Positions 8,101 to 16,308 of a stretch of 64,000 nt of DNA are shown here, piece by piece. The notes below the pieces were generated by a model. The model saw only the letters and a list, made by a program, of their open reading frames with translations, was not told the DNA's origin and did not search any database. The translations under genes and the position numbers were made by a program. Source of the DNA: Amycolatopsis solani (GTDB lineage Bacteria > Actinomycetota > Actinomycetes > Mycobacteriales > Pseudonocardiaceae); NCBI RefSeq assembly GCF_033441515.1, contig NZ_JAWQJT010000002.1, positions 1,860,001 to 1,924,000 on the forward strand. Reading direction: 5' to 3'. Position 1 is the stretch's first letter. Every line of letters starts with the position of its first letter.

Positions 8101-9774
8101 ATGCGCATCCTCGGGATCAACGCCGTGTTCCACGACCCGGCCGCCGCGCTGGTCGTGGACGGCGAGGTCGTCGCCGCGGCGGAAGAAGAACGCTTCAGCC
8201 GCCGCAAGCACGGCAAGCAAGCAGTCCCGTTCTCCACCTGGGAACAACCCGCCCAAGCCGCGGCCTGGTGCCTCGAGCGGGCGGGACTGTCCGCGAAGGA
8301 CCTCGACGCGGTCGGCTACTCCTACGACCCCGCGCTGGTCGAGCCGGGCCTGCCCGGCCACGACCCGAGCGGGGAGGAACTGCGGACCGAATTCGCCCGG
8401 CGGGCGCCGCTGTTCCTCAAGTCCGCTCTGCCCGAGCTCGACCCGGGGATCGTCAAGTTCGTCCGGCACCACGTGGCGCACGCCGCCTCGGCCGCGCTCG
8501 CCGCGCCGTTCGGCGACTGCGCCGTGCTCGTCGCCGACGGCCGCGGCGAAAGCACGTCGTACCTGGCAGGCGAATACCGCGACGGGCGGTGCAAAGAGCT
8601 TGCGGCGCAACGGCTTCCGCACTCGCTCGGCCTGCTCTACGAGGACCTGACCGAACACCTCGGCTTCGCCCGCTCCAGCGACGAGTACAAGGTGATGGCG
8701 CTGGCTTCCTACGGCAAGCCCGAATACCTCGACGAACTGTGCGAGCACGTCCACGTCACCGGCGACGGCGGGTTCCGCGCCCACGGCGTGCACCTGGCGG
8801 AGCTGGCCCCGCGCCGCGAAGCGGGCGAGGAGCTGACCCGGCGGCACGCCGATCTCGCCGCGAGCGTCCAAAAGGTCCTCGAAGACGTCCTGCTGGAGCT
8901 CGCGGACTGGCTGCACGACGCCACCGGCCAGCGCGATCTGGCGCTGGCCGGCGGGATCGCCCTCAACTGCGTCGCCAACACCCGCCTGCACGCCGAAGGC
9001 CCGTTCGACCGGATCTGGGTGCAACCCGCCGCCGGGGACGCGGGCACCGCGCTCGGCGCGGCCCTGCAGCTGGCCGCCGAAGCCGGGGAACGCGGCGCGC
9101 CGATGGGCGATGCCGGGCTGGGTCGCGAATGGACCGACGAAGAGCTCGAAGAGATCCTCGTCAAGGCGAAGCTGCCCTACGAACGTCCCGGCGACGTCGC
9201 CGAGACGGTGGCCGAGGCGCTGGCGGACGACCAGGTGATCGCGTGGTTCCAGGGCCGGGCCGAATTCGGCCCGCGGGCGCTCGGGCACCGGTCGCTGCTG
9301 GCCCACCCCGGCCGCGAGGCGAACCTGGAACGCCTCAACGACGTCAAGGGACGCGAGCAGTTCCGCCCGGTGGCGCCGATGGTGCGGGCGGAGCGGGCGG
9401 CCGGGATCTTCACCAGGGGCCCGCTCCCGAGCCCGTACATGCTGTTCGTGCACGACGTCGCCGCGGACTGGCGCGACCGCATCCCGGCGGTCACGCACGT
9501 CGACGGCACGGCCCGCGTGCAGACCGTCGAAGACCGCGAAAACCCGCTGCTGGCCCGGATGCTCGCGGCGTTCGAGCGGCGGACCGGCCTGCCGGTCGTG
9601 ATCAACACCAGTCTCAACACGGCGGGCCGTCCGATGGTCGACTCGCCCCGCGACGCGCTCGAGTGCTTCGGCTCGGCGCCGATCGACCTGCTGGCGCTGG
9701 GGCCGTTCGTGCTCCGCCGCCCGCGTCCGACCCGACCCGGCGCGGCGTCGCCGGCGAAGAAGGAGGTGCCGTGA
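8101..9774 (+). CDS. Carbamoyltransferase, NodU/CmcH family
   Basis: The 557-residue product transfers a carbamoyl group from carbamoyl phosphate, via a carbamoyl-adenylate, to a hydroxyl of a sugar or other acceptor. The N-terminal Kae1/HSP70-like domain starts MRILGINAVFHDPAAAL, with EEERFSRRKHGK, VRHHVAHAASA and VLVADGRGEST. The C-terminal YrdC-like part contains FQGRAEFGPRALGHRSLLA and NTSLNTAGRPMVDSP, which are hallmarks of the family. It begins the operon containing gmhA and hldE and overlaps gmhA by one base. A glycan or heptose unit is therefore the probable acceptor, though the acceptor is not shown by sequence. Confidence 0.9.
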   Translation: MRILGINAVFHDPAAALVVDGEVVAAAEEERFSRRKHGKQAVPFSTWEQPAQAAAWCLERAGLSAKDLDAVGYSYDPALVEPGLPGHDPSGEELRTEFARRAPLFLKSALPELDPGIVKFVRHHVAHAASAALAAPFGDCAVLVADGRGESTSYLAGEYRDGRCKELAAQRLPHSLGLLYEDLTEHLGFARSSDEYKVMALASYGKPEYLDELCEHVHVTGDGGFRAHGVHLAELAPRREAGEELTRRHADLAASVQKVLEDVLLELADWLHDATGQRDLALAGGIALNCVANTRLHAEGPFDRIWVQPAAGDAGTALGAALQLAAEAGERGAPMGDAGLGREWTDEELEEILVKAKLPYERPGDVAETVAEALADDQVIAWFQGRAEFGPRALGHRSLLAHPGREANLERLNDVKGREQFRPVAPMVRAERAAGIFTRGPLPSPYMLFVHDVAADWRDRIPAVTHVDGTARVQTVEDRENPLLARMLAAFERRTGLPVVINTSLNTAGRPMVDSPRDALECFGSAPIDLLALGPFVLRRPRPTRPGAASPAKKEVP

Positions 9775-10334
9775 TGGAGGACCATCTCGCCGCTCTGACC
9801 GAGGCCGCCCGGCGGATCCGGGGATCCGCTCCGAAGATCACCGCGTGGGGACGGCACCTCGCCGGGGTGTTCGAAGCGGACGGACGGCTGCTCGCCTGCG
9901 GCAACGGGGGCAGCGCCGCCGAAGCCCAGCACCTGACGGGCGAGCTCGTCGGCCGGTTCCGCGACGAGCGGCGGCCGCTCTCGGCCATCGCGCTGCACGC
10001 GGACACCTCCGCGGCCACGGCCATCGTCAACGACTACGGCGACCACGAGCTCTTCGCCCGCCAGGTGCACGCGCACGGCCGGCCGGGTGACGTCCTGGTC
10101 TGCCTGTCCACCAGCGGCACCAGCCAGAACGTCGTCGCCGCAGCGAAGGCCGCGCACGAGCTCGGTGTGACGACCTGGGCACTGACCGGTCCCGCGCCGA
10201 ACCCGCTCGCCGCCTTGTGCGACGACGCCGTGACGGTGGAGGCGCCTTCGGTCGCGACCGTCCAGGAAATGCACCTCGTGCTGGTGCACGGCCTGTGCGC
10301 GGCGCTCGACCACGCCCTCGGGGTGACCGCGTGA
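9774..10334 (+). CDS. gmhA: Phosphoheptose isomerase (SIS domain), GmhA
   Basis: This encodes a 186-residue SIS-domain protein that converts sedoheptulose 7-phosphate to D-glycero-D-manno-heptose 7-phosphate. GmhA features are visible: CGNGGSAAEAQHLTGELVGR near residue 45, DYGDHELFARQV, LVCLSTSGTSQNVV, and TVQEMHLVLVHGLC with the conserved Gln/Glu/His group. Length matches the family (about 190). The ATG shares its first base with the preceding TGA stop, and an AAGGAGG site lies just upstream. The next gene is hldE, giving the first two enzymes of ADP-heptose synthesis side by side. Confidence 0.92.
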   Translation: MEDHLAALTEAARRIRGSAPKITAWGRHLAGVFEADGRLLACGNGGSAAEAQHLTGELVGRFRDERRPLSAIALHADTSAATAIVNDYGDHELFARQVHAHGRPGDVLVCLSTSGTSQNVVAAAKAAHELGVTTWALTGPAPNPLAALCDDAVTVEAPSVATVQEMHLVLVHGLCAALDHALGVTA

Positions 10335-11698
10335 AGCCGCTGGTCGTCCTGGGCGACACTTTGCTGGACGTGGACGCCGAAGGCACCGCCGAGCGGCTGT
10401 GCCCCGAGGCGCCGGTGCCGGTCGTCGACCTCACCGCCCGCCGTCGCCGCCCCGGCGGGGCCGGTCTCGCCGCGCTCCTGGCGGCCCGGTCCGCGGCCGA
10501 GGTCGTCCTGATCACGCCGGTGGGCGACGACGAAGGCGGCCACGCGCTCACCGGGCTGCTGGAACCGGACGTCACCGTGCTGCCGCTGCCGCTGCGCGGC
10601 ACGACGGTGTGCAAGACGCGGGTCCGCGCGGGCGGGCAGTCGTTGCTGCGCCTGGATTCCGGCGACGGCACCGCCGGCACCGGCCCGCTGCCCGCCGCGG
10701 CCCGCGAAGCGCTCGCCGAGGCGGGCGCGATCCTCGTCGCCGACTACGGGCGCGGCTTGACGCGCAACCCCCACGTCCGGCGGGTCCTGCGGGAATGTGC
10801 CGGGCACACCCCCGTCGTCTGGGACCCGCACCCGCGCGGGGCCCAGCCGGTGCCGGGCACCGGGCTGGTCACGCCGAACCTCGCCGAGGCGGGCGCGGTG
10901 CTCGCCGGGTACGAGGACCCGGCCGAGCTCGCCAAGCTGCTGCGCGGGCACTGGCTCGTCGACGCGGTCGCCATCACCACCGGCGCCCGCGGCGCGGTGC
11001 TCGCCGACGGCCTCGGCGAAACGAACGTCCCGGTCCCCGCCGAGGCGCGGATCCCGGGCCACAGCGCGCCCGACACGTGCGGCGCGGGCGACCGGTTCGC
11101 CGCCGCGGTCACCGCGGCCCTGCTCGGCGGCGCGGACGTCACCGAAGCCGTCGTGACGGCGGTCGAAGCGGCCGCCCGGTTCGTCGCCGCCGGGGGTGCG
11201 ACGGCACTGTCCACGAACGACGGTCCGGTCGCCGACCCGCAGCCCCCGGCCGACGCGTTCGGGCTCGCCGACCGCATCCGCACCGGCGGCGGCCGCCTGA
11301 TCGCCACCGGCGGCTGCTTCGACCTGCTCCACCCCGGGCACGTCAGCCTGCTGCGGCAGGCCCGCGCGCTGGGCGACGCGCTCGTCGTCTGCTTGAACTC
11401 CGACGAGTCGGTGCGCGCCCTCAAGGGCCCCGGCCGGCCGCTGGTGCGCGACCGCGACCGGGCCCGGCTCCTGACCGCGTTGTCCTTCGTGGACGCGGTC
11501 GCCGTCTTCGACGAGCCCTCCCCCACCGCCGTGCTCGACCGGCTGCGCCCGCACGTGTGGGTCAAAGGCGGCGACTACGCGGCCGCCGACCTGCCCGAAC
11601 GCGCCGTCGTGCAGCGGCACGGCGGCGAGGTCGTCCTCGTCCCGACCGTGCCCGGCTACTCGACGTCCCGGCTGGTCGCCGCCGCGGCCGGTGCCTGA
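10331..11698 (+). CDS. hldE: Bifunctional heptose 7-phosphate kinase / heptose 1-phosphate adenylyltransferase, HldE
   Basis: The protein has 455 residues in two domains. Residues 1 to about 310 form a PfkB/ribokinase-type sugar kinase, with RRRPGGAGLAALLAA, LVADYGRGL and the GxGD catalytic motif PDTCGAGDRFAAAV. Residues from about 325 form a nucleotidyltransferase with ATGGCFDLLHPGHVSLLRQA, which holds the HxGH motif, and VWVKGGDYAAADLPE. This is the full HldE layout known from Gram-negative bacteria. The GTG start at 10331 overlaps the gmhA stop (GTGA). The product would be ADP-D-glycero-D-manno-heptose once the 1,7-bisphosphate has been dephosphorylated by GmhB, supplied by the fusion protein at 17732. 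Confidence 0.93.
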   Translation: MKPLVVLGDTLLDVDAEGTAERLCPEAPVPVVDLTARRRRPGGAGLAALLAARSAAEVVLITPVGDDEGGHALTGLLEPDVTVLPLPLRGTTVCKTRVRAGGQSLLRLDSGDGTAGTGPLPAAAREALAEAGAILVADYGRGLTRNPHVRRVLRECAGHTPVVWDPHPRGAQPVPGTGLVTPNLAEAGAVLAGYEDPAELAKLLRGHWLVDAVAITTGARGAVLADGLGETNVPVPAEARIPGHSAPDTCGAGDRFAAAVTAALLGGADVTEAVVTAVEAAARFVAAGGATALSTNDGPVADPQPPADAFGLADRIRTGGGRLIATGGCFDLLHPGHVSLLRQARALGDALVVCLNSDESVRALKGPGRPLVRDRDRARLLTALSFVDAVAVFDEPSPTAVLDRLRPHVWVKGGDYAAADLPERAVVQRHGGEVVLVPTVPGYSTSRLVAAAAGA

Positions 11699-11722
11699 AA
11701 CCCCGATTCTCCAAGGAGTGCG

Positions 11723-12409
11723 ATGCGACCCCTCGGCAACGTCCTGATCACCGGTGGTGCCTCCGGTCTCGGCGCCGCCACCGTCGACGCCGTCCGCAAG
11801 GCGGGCGGCACCCCGTACGTCCTCGACCGCGTCCGTCCCGAAGACCCGGCGGAATACGTCGAAGCCGACCTGACCGACACCGCCGCGACGGAAGCGGCGG
11901 TGCGGGACCTCGCCGAGCGCGCGGGCGGCCTCGACGGCGTCTTCACCGCCGCCGGGACCGACGCCTGCGGTCCGCTGTCCACCGTGTCCACCGCGGACTG
12001 GGAGCGGGTGGTGAAGGTGAACCTGCTCGGCACCGCGGCCGTCGTCCGCGCCGCGCTCCCGTACCTGGAACGCTCGCGCGGCACGGTCGTCACCGTGGCG
12101 TCCACCCTGGGCATCAAGGCGGTGAGCGACGCGACCGCCTACTGCGCTTCGAAGTTCGGCGTCGTCGGCTTCACCCGCGCGCTCGCCGCGGAACTGGCCG
12201 GCCGCGTCGGCGTCACGCTGCTGATCCCCGGCGGGATGTGGACGCACTTCTTCGACGACCGCACCGACCAGTACAAGCCGCCGCCGGACGCCAAGCTCAA
12301 CCAGCCCGAAAACGTCGCGGCCACCGTCGTCTTCGCGCTGCAGCAGCCGCCCGGCTCGGAAGTCCGCGAGCTGGTCGTCTGCGGATCCGAGGAGGGGTCG
12401 TGGCCGTGA
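11723..12409 (+). CDS. Classical short-chain dehydrogenase/reductase
   Basis: This encodes a 228-residue SDR with the cofactor motif ITGGASGLGAAT, an NAG-equivalent TAAGTD, and the catalytic Ser and YxxxK in VASTLGIKAVSDATAYCASK. It is a classical SDR of about 230 residues and not an extended SDR, so it is not HldD, the 310-residue ADP-heptose 6-epimerase. Its place between hldE and a GT9 gene suggests it oxidises or reduces a sugar or other group of the same glycan. The ATG follows an AAGGAG site at 11713-11718. Confidence 0.85.
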   Translation: MRPLGNVLITGGASGLGAATVDAVRKAGGTPYVLDRVRPEDPAEYVEADLTDTAATEAAVRDLAERAGGLDGVFTAAGTDACGPLSTVSTADWERVVKVNLLGTAAVVRAALPYLERSRGTVVTVASTLGIKAVSDATAYCASKFGVVGFTRALAAELAGRVGVTLLIPGGMWTHFFDDRTDQYKPPPDAKLNQPENVAATVVFALQQPPGSEVRELVVCGSEEGSWP

Positions 12410-13350
12410 GCTCCGCCGTTCTCGTGCTGCGCGCGCTCGGGCTCGGGGACCTGCTGACGGCGGTGCCCGCGCTCCGGGCGCTGCGGGCGGCGCACCCGGA
12501 CGACCGGCTGGTGCTGGCCGCCCCCGAGGGTCTGCGCGACCTGGTGGAGCTGATCGACGCGGTCGACGAGCTGCTGCCGACGCCGGGCCTCGGGGAACTC
12601 GCGTGGCCGGGACCGCCGCCGAAGCTCGCGGTCAACCTGCACGGCAGCGGGCCGGAGAGCCTCCACGACCTCCTGCAGACCGACCCCGCGGAGCTGCTCA
12701 CCCACCACCACCCGGACTTCCCCGACGTGCCCGGACTCGCGTGGCGCGACGACGTGCACGAGGTCGACCGCTGGTGCCGGCTCGTCGAGTACGGCCACCT
12801 CCCGGCCGACCGCTCGGCACTGGCGCTGCCGGTGCCGCCGGGTCCCAGCCCCGCCCCGGGCGCCGTCGTCGTGCACCCGGGCGCGGCGTTCCCCGCCCGG
12901 CGCTGGCCGCCGGAGCGGTTCGCCGTCGTCGTCCGGGCGCTCGCCGCGGCCGGGCACCGCGTCGTGCTCACCGGCGGTCCCGGGGAACGCGACCTGTGCC
13001 GGTCGATCGCCGAACCGGCCGGGCTCGGCGACGACGCCGTGCTGGCCGGGCGGACCGGCCTGGCGGAACTGGCCGCGCTGGTGGCCGGGGCCGCGCTCGT
13101 CGTCTGCGGCGACACGGGCGTCGGGCACCTCGCGACCGCGTTCGGCACGCCGTCGGTCCTGTTGTTCGGGCCGACCCCGCCGCGGTTGTGGGGACCGCCG
13201 CCGTCCGAGCGGCGGCACGTCGTGCTCTGGGCCGGGAACGTCGGCGACCCGCACGGCGAGGAACCCGACGGCGGCCTGCTCCTGCTCGGCGAGGAGCGCG
13301 TGCTCGCCGCCACCCGCTCGGCGCTCGAGGCGCAGGTGGCGCATGGCTGA
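12406..13350 (+). CDS. Glycosyltransferase family 9 (heptosyltransferase-like)
   Basis: This encodes a 314-residue GT-B enzyme of the family that includes the LPS heptosyltransferases WaaC and WaaF. It begins SSAVLVLRALGLGDLLTAVP and has VVVHPGAAFPARRWPPERFA, VVLTGGPGERDL, and VVCGDTGVGHLATAFGTPS with LLFGPTPP. The D-T-G-x-x-H pattern of the donor site is present. Of two in-frame GTG codons, the one at 12406 is chosen because a GAGGAGGGG site lies 8 nt upstream and it forms a GTGA overlap with the SDR stop. Next to gmhA-hldE, ADP-heptose is the likely donor. Confidence 0.9.
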   Translation: MSSAVLVLRALGLGDLLTAVPALRALRAAHPDDRLVLAAPEGLRDLVELIDAVDELLPTPGLGELAWPGPPPKLAVNLHGSGPESLHDLLQTDPAELLTHHHPDFPDVPGLAWRDDVHEVDRWCRLVEYGHLPADRSALALPVPPGPSPAPGAVVVHPGAAFPARRWPPERFAVVVRALAAAGHRVVLTGGPGERDLCRSIAEPAGLGDDAVLAGRTGLAELAALVAGAALVVCGDTGVGHLATAFGTPSVLLFGPTPPRLWGPPPSERRHVVLWAGNVGDPHGEEPDGGLLLLGEERVLAATRSALEAQVAHG

Positions 13351-14659
13351 GCACATCGGGATCGTCGGCGCGGGTTACGTCGGCCTGACGAGCGCCGCGT
13401 GCTTCGCGCGGCTCGGGCACCGGGTGACCTGCGTGGACGCCGACGAGTCCAAAGTGGACGAGCTGGGCCGCGGCGTGGTGTCGATCGCGGAGCCGGGGCT
13501 GGCCGGACTGGTCGCCCAGGGTCTCGGCGACGGCACGCTCACCTTCACCACCGCCCAGGCCGAGCTCCACGGCACTGATCTGGTGTTCCTGTGCCTGCCC
13601 ACGCCGCCCGCCGAAGACGGGCGCCCCGACCTCGGCGTCCTCGAACACGTCGTCCCGCAACTCGGGCGCCTGCTGCGGCCGGGATGCGTGGTGGTCACGA
13701 AGTCGACGGTGCCGGTCGGCACGGCGGCGCGGCTGCCCGGCCTGCTGGGCCGGGGCGACCTGCCGGTGGCCGCCAACCCCGAGTTCCTCCGCGAAGGTCA
13801 CGCCGTCGAGGACTTCCTGCACCCGGACCGGGTGGTGGTCGGCACCGACCCGCCGGGCTCGGCGGCGGCGAAGCGCGTGGCGCGGCTGTACGAGCCGGCC
13901 GGCGCCCCGGTCGTCACCACCGACTCGGCCAGCGCGGAACTCGCGAAGTACGCGAGCAACGCGTTCCTCGCGGTGAAGCTGTCCTACGTGAACGTCCTCG
14001 CCGAACTGTCCGAGTGCTTCGGCGCCGACGTCCGCGAGGTCGCCCGCACCATGGGCCTGGACGCGCGGATCGGCCCGGAGTTCCTCGCCCCCGGCCCCGG
14101 CTGGGGCGGCTCGTGCCTGCCGAAGGACACCTCCGCGCTGCTGCACGCGGCCGAGGCGGCGGGCGTCGACTTCGGCATCCTGCGCGACGCGGTCCGTGTC
14201 AACGCCCGCCAGCGCGCGCGGGCCGTACGGGCGGTCCGGCAGGCGGTGACCGGCTCACCCGCGGGTTCGCTCGCCGGCGCCCGCGTCGGCCTGCTGGGCC
14301 TGGCGTTCAAGGCGGGCACCGGCGACCTGCGGGACTCCCCCGCGCTGGCGGTGGCCGAGGACCTGGTCCGCGCGGGCGCCGAGCTGACCGCGTACGACCC
14401 CGCGGTCGGCAGCGTGCCCGGTGCGGGCGCGATCCAGGTCGTCGACGACCCCTATCTGGTGGCCAAGGACGCCGCCGCGCTGATCGTGCTCACCGAGTGG
14501 CCGGAGTTCCGCGATCTCGACTGGACGCGGCTGGCCGCGTCGGCCGCGCGGCCGGTGGTCGTGGACACCCGCAACCTCCTCGACCCCGCCGCTCTCGCCG
14601 AGGCCGGCTTCGCCCACGTCGGCGTCGGAACGCGAGCGCACCCTACTCCTTTCGGGTGA
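13343..14659 (+). CDS. ugd: UDP-glucose/GDP-mannose dehydrogenase family, UDP-glucose 6-dehydrogenase
   Basis: The 438-residue product oxidises a UDP-hexose C6 alcohol to a uronate using two NAD+. The N-terminal Rossmann motif is IGIVGAGYVGLTSAACFARL. CLPTPPAEDGRPDL, TKSTVPVGT, NPEFLREGHAVEDFLHPDR and SAELAKYASNAFLAVKLSY follow in order. The catalytic cysteine is Cys258 in GWGGSCLPKD, and LAFKAGTGDLRDSP opens the C-terminal domain. The ATG overlaps the GT9 gene by 8 nt. UDP-glucuronate could be used directly or passed to the UDP-xylose-type enzyme at 7035. Confidence 0.93.
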   Translation: MAEHIGIVGAGYVGLTSAACFARLGHRVTCVDADESKVDELGRGVVSIAEPGLAGLVAQGLGDGTLTFTTAQAELHGTDLVFLCLPTPPAEDGRPDLGVLEHVVPQLGRLLRPGCVVVTKSTVPVGTAARLPGLLGRGDLPVAANPEFLREGHAVEDFLHPDRVVVGTDPPGSAAAKRVARLYEPAGAPVVTTDSASAELAKYASNAFLAVKLSYVNVLAELSECFGADVREVARTMGLDARIGPEFLAPGPGWGGSCLPKDTSALLHAAEAAGVDFGILRDAVRVNARQRARAVRAVRQAVTGSPAGSLAGARVGLLGLAFKAGTGDLRDSPALAVAEDLVRAGAELTAYDPAVGSVPGAGAIQVVDDPYLVAKDAAALIVLTEWPEFRDLDWTRLAASAARPVVVDTRNLLDPAALAEAGFAHVGVGTRAHPTPFG

Positions 14660-14675
14660 CAACATTGCTCCGGGC

Positions 14676-14700
14676 GAGTGTGGTCGCGGTCACGGGGTAA
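14676..14700 (+). promoter_or_regulatory. Weak stress-sigma-type promoter candidate
   Basis: GAGT (14676-14679), 15 nt, GGGTAA (14695-14700), 36 nt before a small zinc-ribbon gene. The -10 box and spacer fit the local pattern; the -35 box is poor. Confidence 0.4.
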
Positions 14701-14736
14701 GCGGGCGGAACCTTCGATCCCGTCAGGGGGCGTCCC

Positions 14737-14916
14737 ATGCCGAACCGAGTGCTGATCAGCCGAGACAGCAAGCCCATCCCGTGCGAGGAGTGCGGTCTGC
14801 CCGCCTTGCACGTCGCCCGGCTGGTGTCGGGCGAGGGGGAGCTGCTCGGCCAGACGATGGTGTGCACCGCGTGCCGCCGTCACCGTTCGGAGGCCGACGC
14901 GATCGCGGTGCACTGA
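14737..14916 (+). CDS. Small zinc-ribbon-like protein
   Basis: This is a 59-codon reading frame starting MPNRVLISRDSKPIPCEECG and containing two CxxC pairs, CEEC near residue 16 and CTAC near residue 47. The spacing suggests one structural zinc site. It lies in the gap between the UDP-glucose dehydrogenase and the convergent FUSC gene, with codon use as strongly GC3-biased as its neighbours. A candidate stress promoter precedes it. No clear ribosome site was found (CAGGGGG at 14723-14729 is the best). The function is unknown. Confidence 0.7.
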   Translation: MPNRVLISRDSKPIPCEECGLPALHVARLVSGEGELLGQTMVCTACRRHRSEADAIAVH

Positions 14917-14919
14917 GGA

Positions 14920-16308
14920 TCAGCGGTCTTCGAGCTTCTCCAGCAGCAGGCGCGCGGGGAGGGTCATCGCGCCGAGCCCCAGCCGGGCCGGCACCCCGTC
15001 GTCCTCGGCGGTGACCAGGCGCTGTTCGAGTTCGTGCAGCAGCGCCCGGCACCGGTCGAGTTCGACGGGCTCCCCGACCGCGGCGACGGCTTGGACGGCC
15101 CCGGCGAGGCAGTGCATGAGGTCCGCGAGCGCGTCCCGCGCATCCGGCCACGGGTAGGCGAACGGGTGCTCCTGGCGAGCCGACGTCGTCCGCACGGCGG
15201 CGACGAGCTGGGACAGCGGCGGCCAGACGGTGAGGAGCGTCTGCAGGGGACGCTCGTGCCGCGCCCCGGAGCTCGGGCGGTCCCGGCGCAGGTTGAGCCG
15301 CCGCCCCTCCCGCGTCAGCCCCGCGGCGGCTTCGGCGGCCAGCACCTGGCTGCGCGTGTCGTTCGCCTGGGCGAGCAGGGCGTCGCCGCCTTCGGGTTCG
15401 TCGTGGCGGACGAGGTCGGACGCCGACTCCAGCAGTTCCGCCAGCGCCGTCGCCAGCCGGCCGGCGGCGGTGACGAGCCGTTCGCCGTGCAGCGGCGGGA
15501 AGATCAGGGTGTTGACGGCGACCCCGATGGCGGCCCCGAGCGCGGTTTCGAGCAGGCGGTCGCCGAGCAACACCGGTTCGGTGGCGGTGCCGTAGGAGAC
15601 CACGAGCATGCCGGTCACCCCGACCCACACCCCGGCATCCCCGAACCGCCGCCAGCTCCCGGCGAGCAACCCGGCGAACACGACCACGGCGAGCGCGACG
15701 GCCTGCCACGGGATGAAGTGCCCCGCGACGGCGGCGAGCAGCACGCCGGTGGCCACCGAGCCGACCTGCTGCACCCACCCCCGCAACGACCGGTAGACGG
15801 TCGCCTCGACGAGGAAGACGGCGGCGTAGGGCGCGAGAAACGGCTGCGGCAGGCGAAGCACGAGGGTGGCGAGCAGCCAGGCTCCGGTGGCGGCGAGGGT
15901 GGCTTTGGCGCTCTGGACCAGAACCCGCCGCTCGTGCCCGGGCACGCGAAAGGCCCGCGCGAGCCAGCCGAGCGGCGTGCGGTCGCAGTCGTCGTCGGGC
16001 GAGGGCCCGCTGTTCCCGAGCGCGACGGTGATCCGCCGCTTGAACGGGAACCGCCGCCCGTCGGCCGGGCTGGCTCCGGAGGCGGGGTCGCGGCTCGCGG
16101 ATCGTCCGCGGCGCTGGGGGTCGGCCGCCGGACCGCAGGCGGCGCGCTGACCCGGGCGATTTGGATCCGCCGCGGACCGGGCGCCACCGCCCACCGCCGA
16201 ACCCGCGCCATCCCGCGCAGCCGCCGCCGAGCCGCCGCTCGTGATCTCGCCTGATCGGTCCGCCCCCTCCTGGCCCGCCCGGGATTGCTTGCCCTGCCGG
16301 TCGGTCAT
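14920..16308 (-). CDS. FUSC-family membrane protein (aromatic-acid exporter-like)
   Basis: This encodes a 462-residue membrane protein. Residues 1-100 are polar, low-complexity and probably disordered. From about residue 130 there is a block of six hydrophobic segments (for example ATGAWLLATLVLRL, AVFLVEATVYRSLRGW, AGLLAGSWRRFGDAGVWVG). The FUSC signature ETALGAAIGVAVNTLIFPP is followed by a long cytoplasmic helical domain. FUSC proteins export aromatic acids or related compounds in several bacteria; the substrate here is unknown. The ATG at 16308 overlaps the aldehyde dehydrogenase stop (ATGA), so the two are co-expressed. A later GTG near the basic KRRITVALG stretch is an alternative start. 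Confidence 0.8.
   Translation of the reverse strand: MTDRQGKQSRAGQEGADRSGEITSGGSAAAARDGAGSAVGGGARSAADPNRPGQRAACGPAADPQRRGRSASRDPASGASPADGRRFPFKRRITVALGNSGPSPDDDCDRTPLGWLARAFRVPGHERRVLVQSAKATLAATGAWLLATLVLRLPQPFLAPYAAVFLVEATVYRSLRGWVQQVGSVATGVLLAAVAGHFIPWQAVALAVVVFAGLLAGSWRRFGDAGVWVGVTGMLVVSYGTATEPVLLGDRLLETALGAAIGVAVNTLIFPPLHGERLVTAAGRLATALAELLESASDLVRHDEPEGGDALLAQANDTRSQVLAAEAAAGLTREGRRLNLRRDRPSSGARHERPLQTLLTVWPPLSQLVAAVRTTSARQEHPFAYPWPDARDALADLMHCLAGAVQAVAAVGEPVELDRCRALLHELEQRLVTAEDDGVPARLGLGAMTLPARLLLEKLEDR

Noticed and set aside
10034..12247. Long minus-strand frame opposite gmhA-hldE-SDR
   Set aside because: Antisense shadow of genes with unmistakable family motifs.
11723..12409. HldD-type ADP-heptose epimerase
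   Set aside because: The gene is a classical 228-residue SDR and lacks the extended-SDR features and length of HldD.
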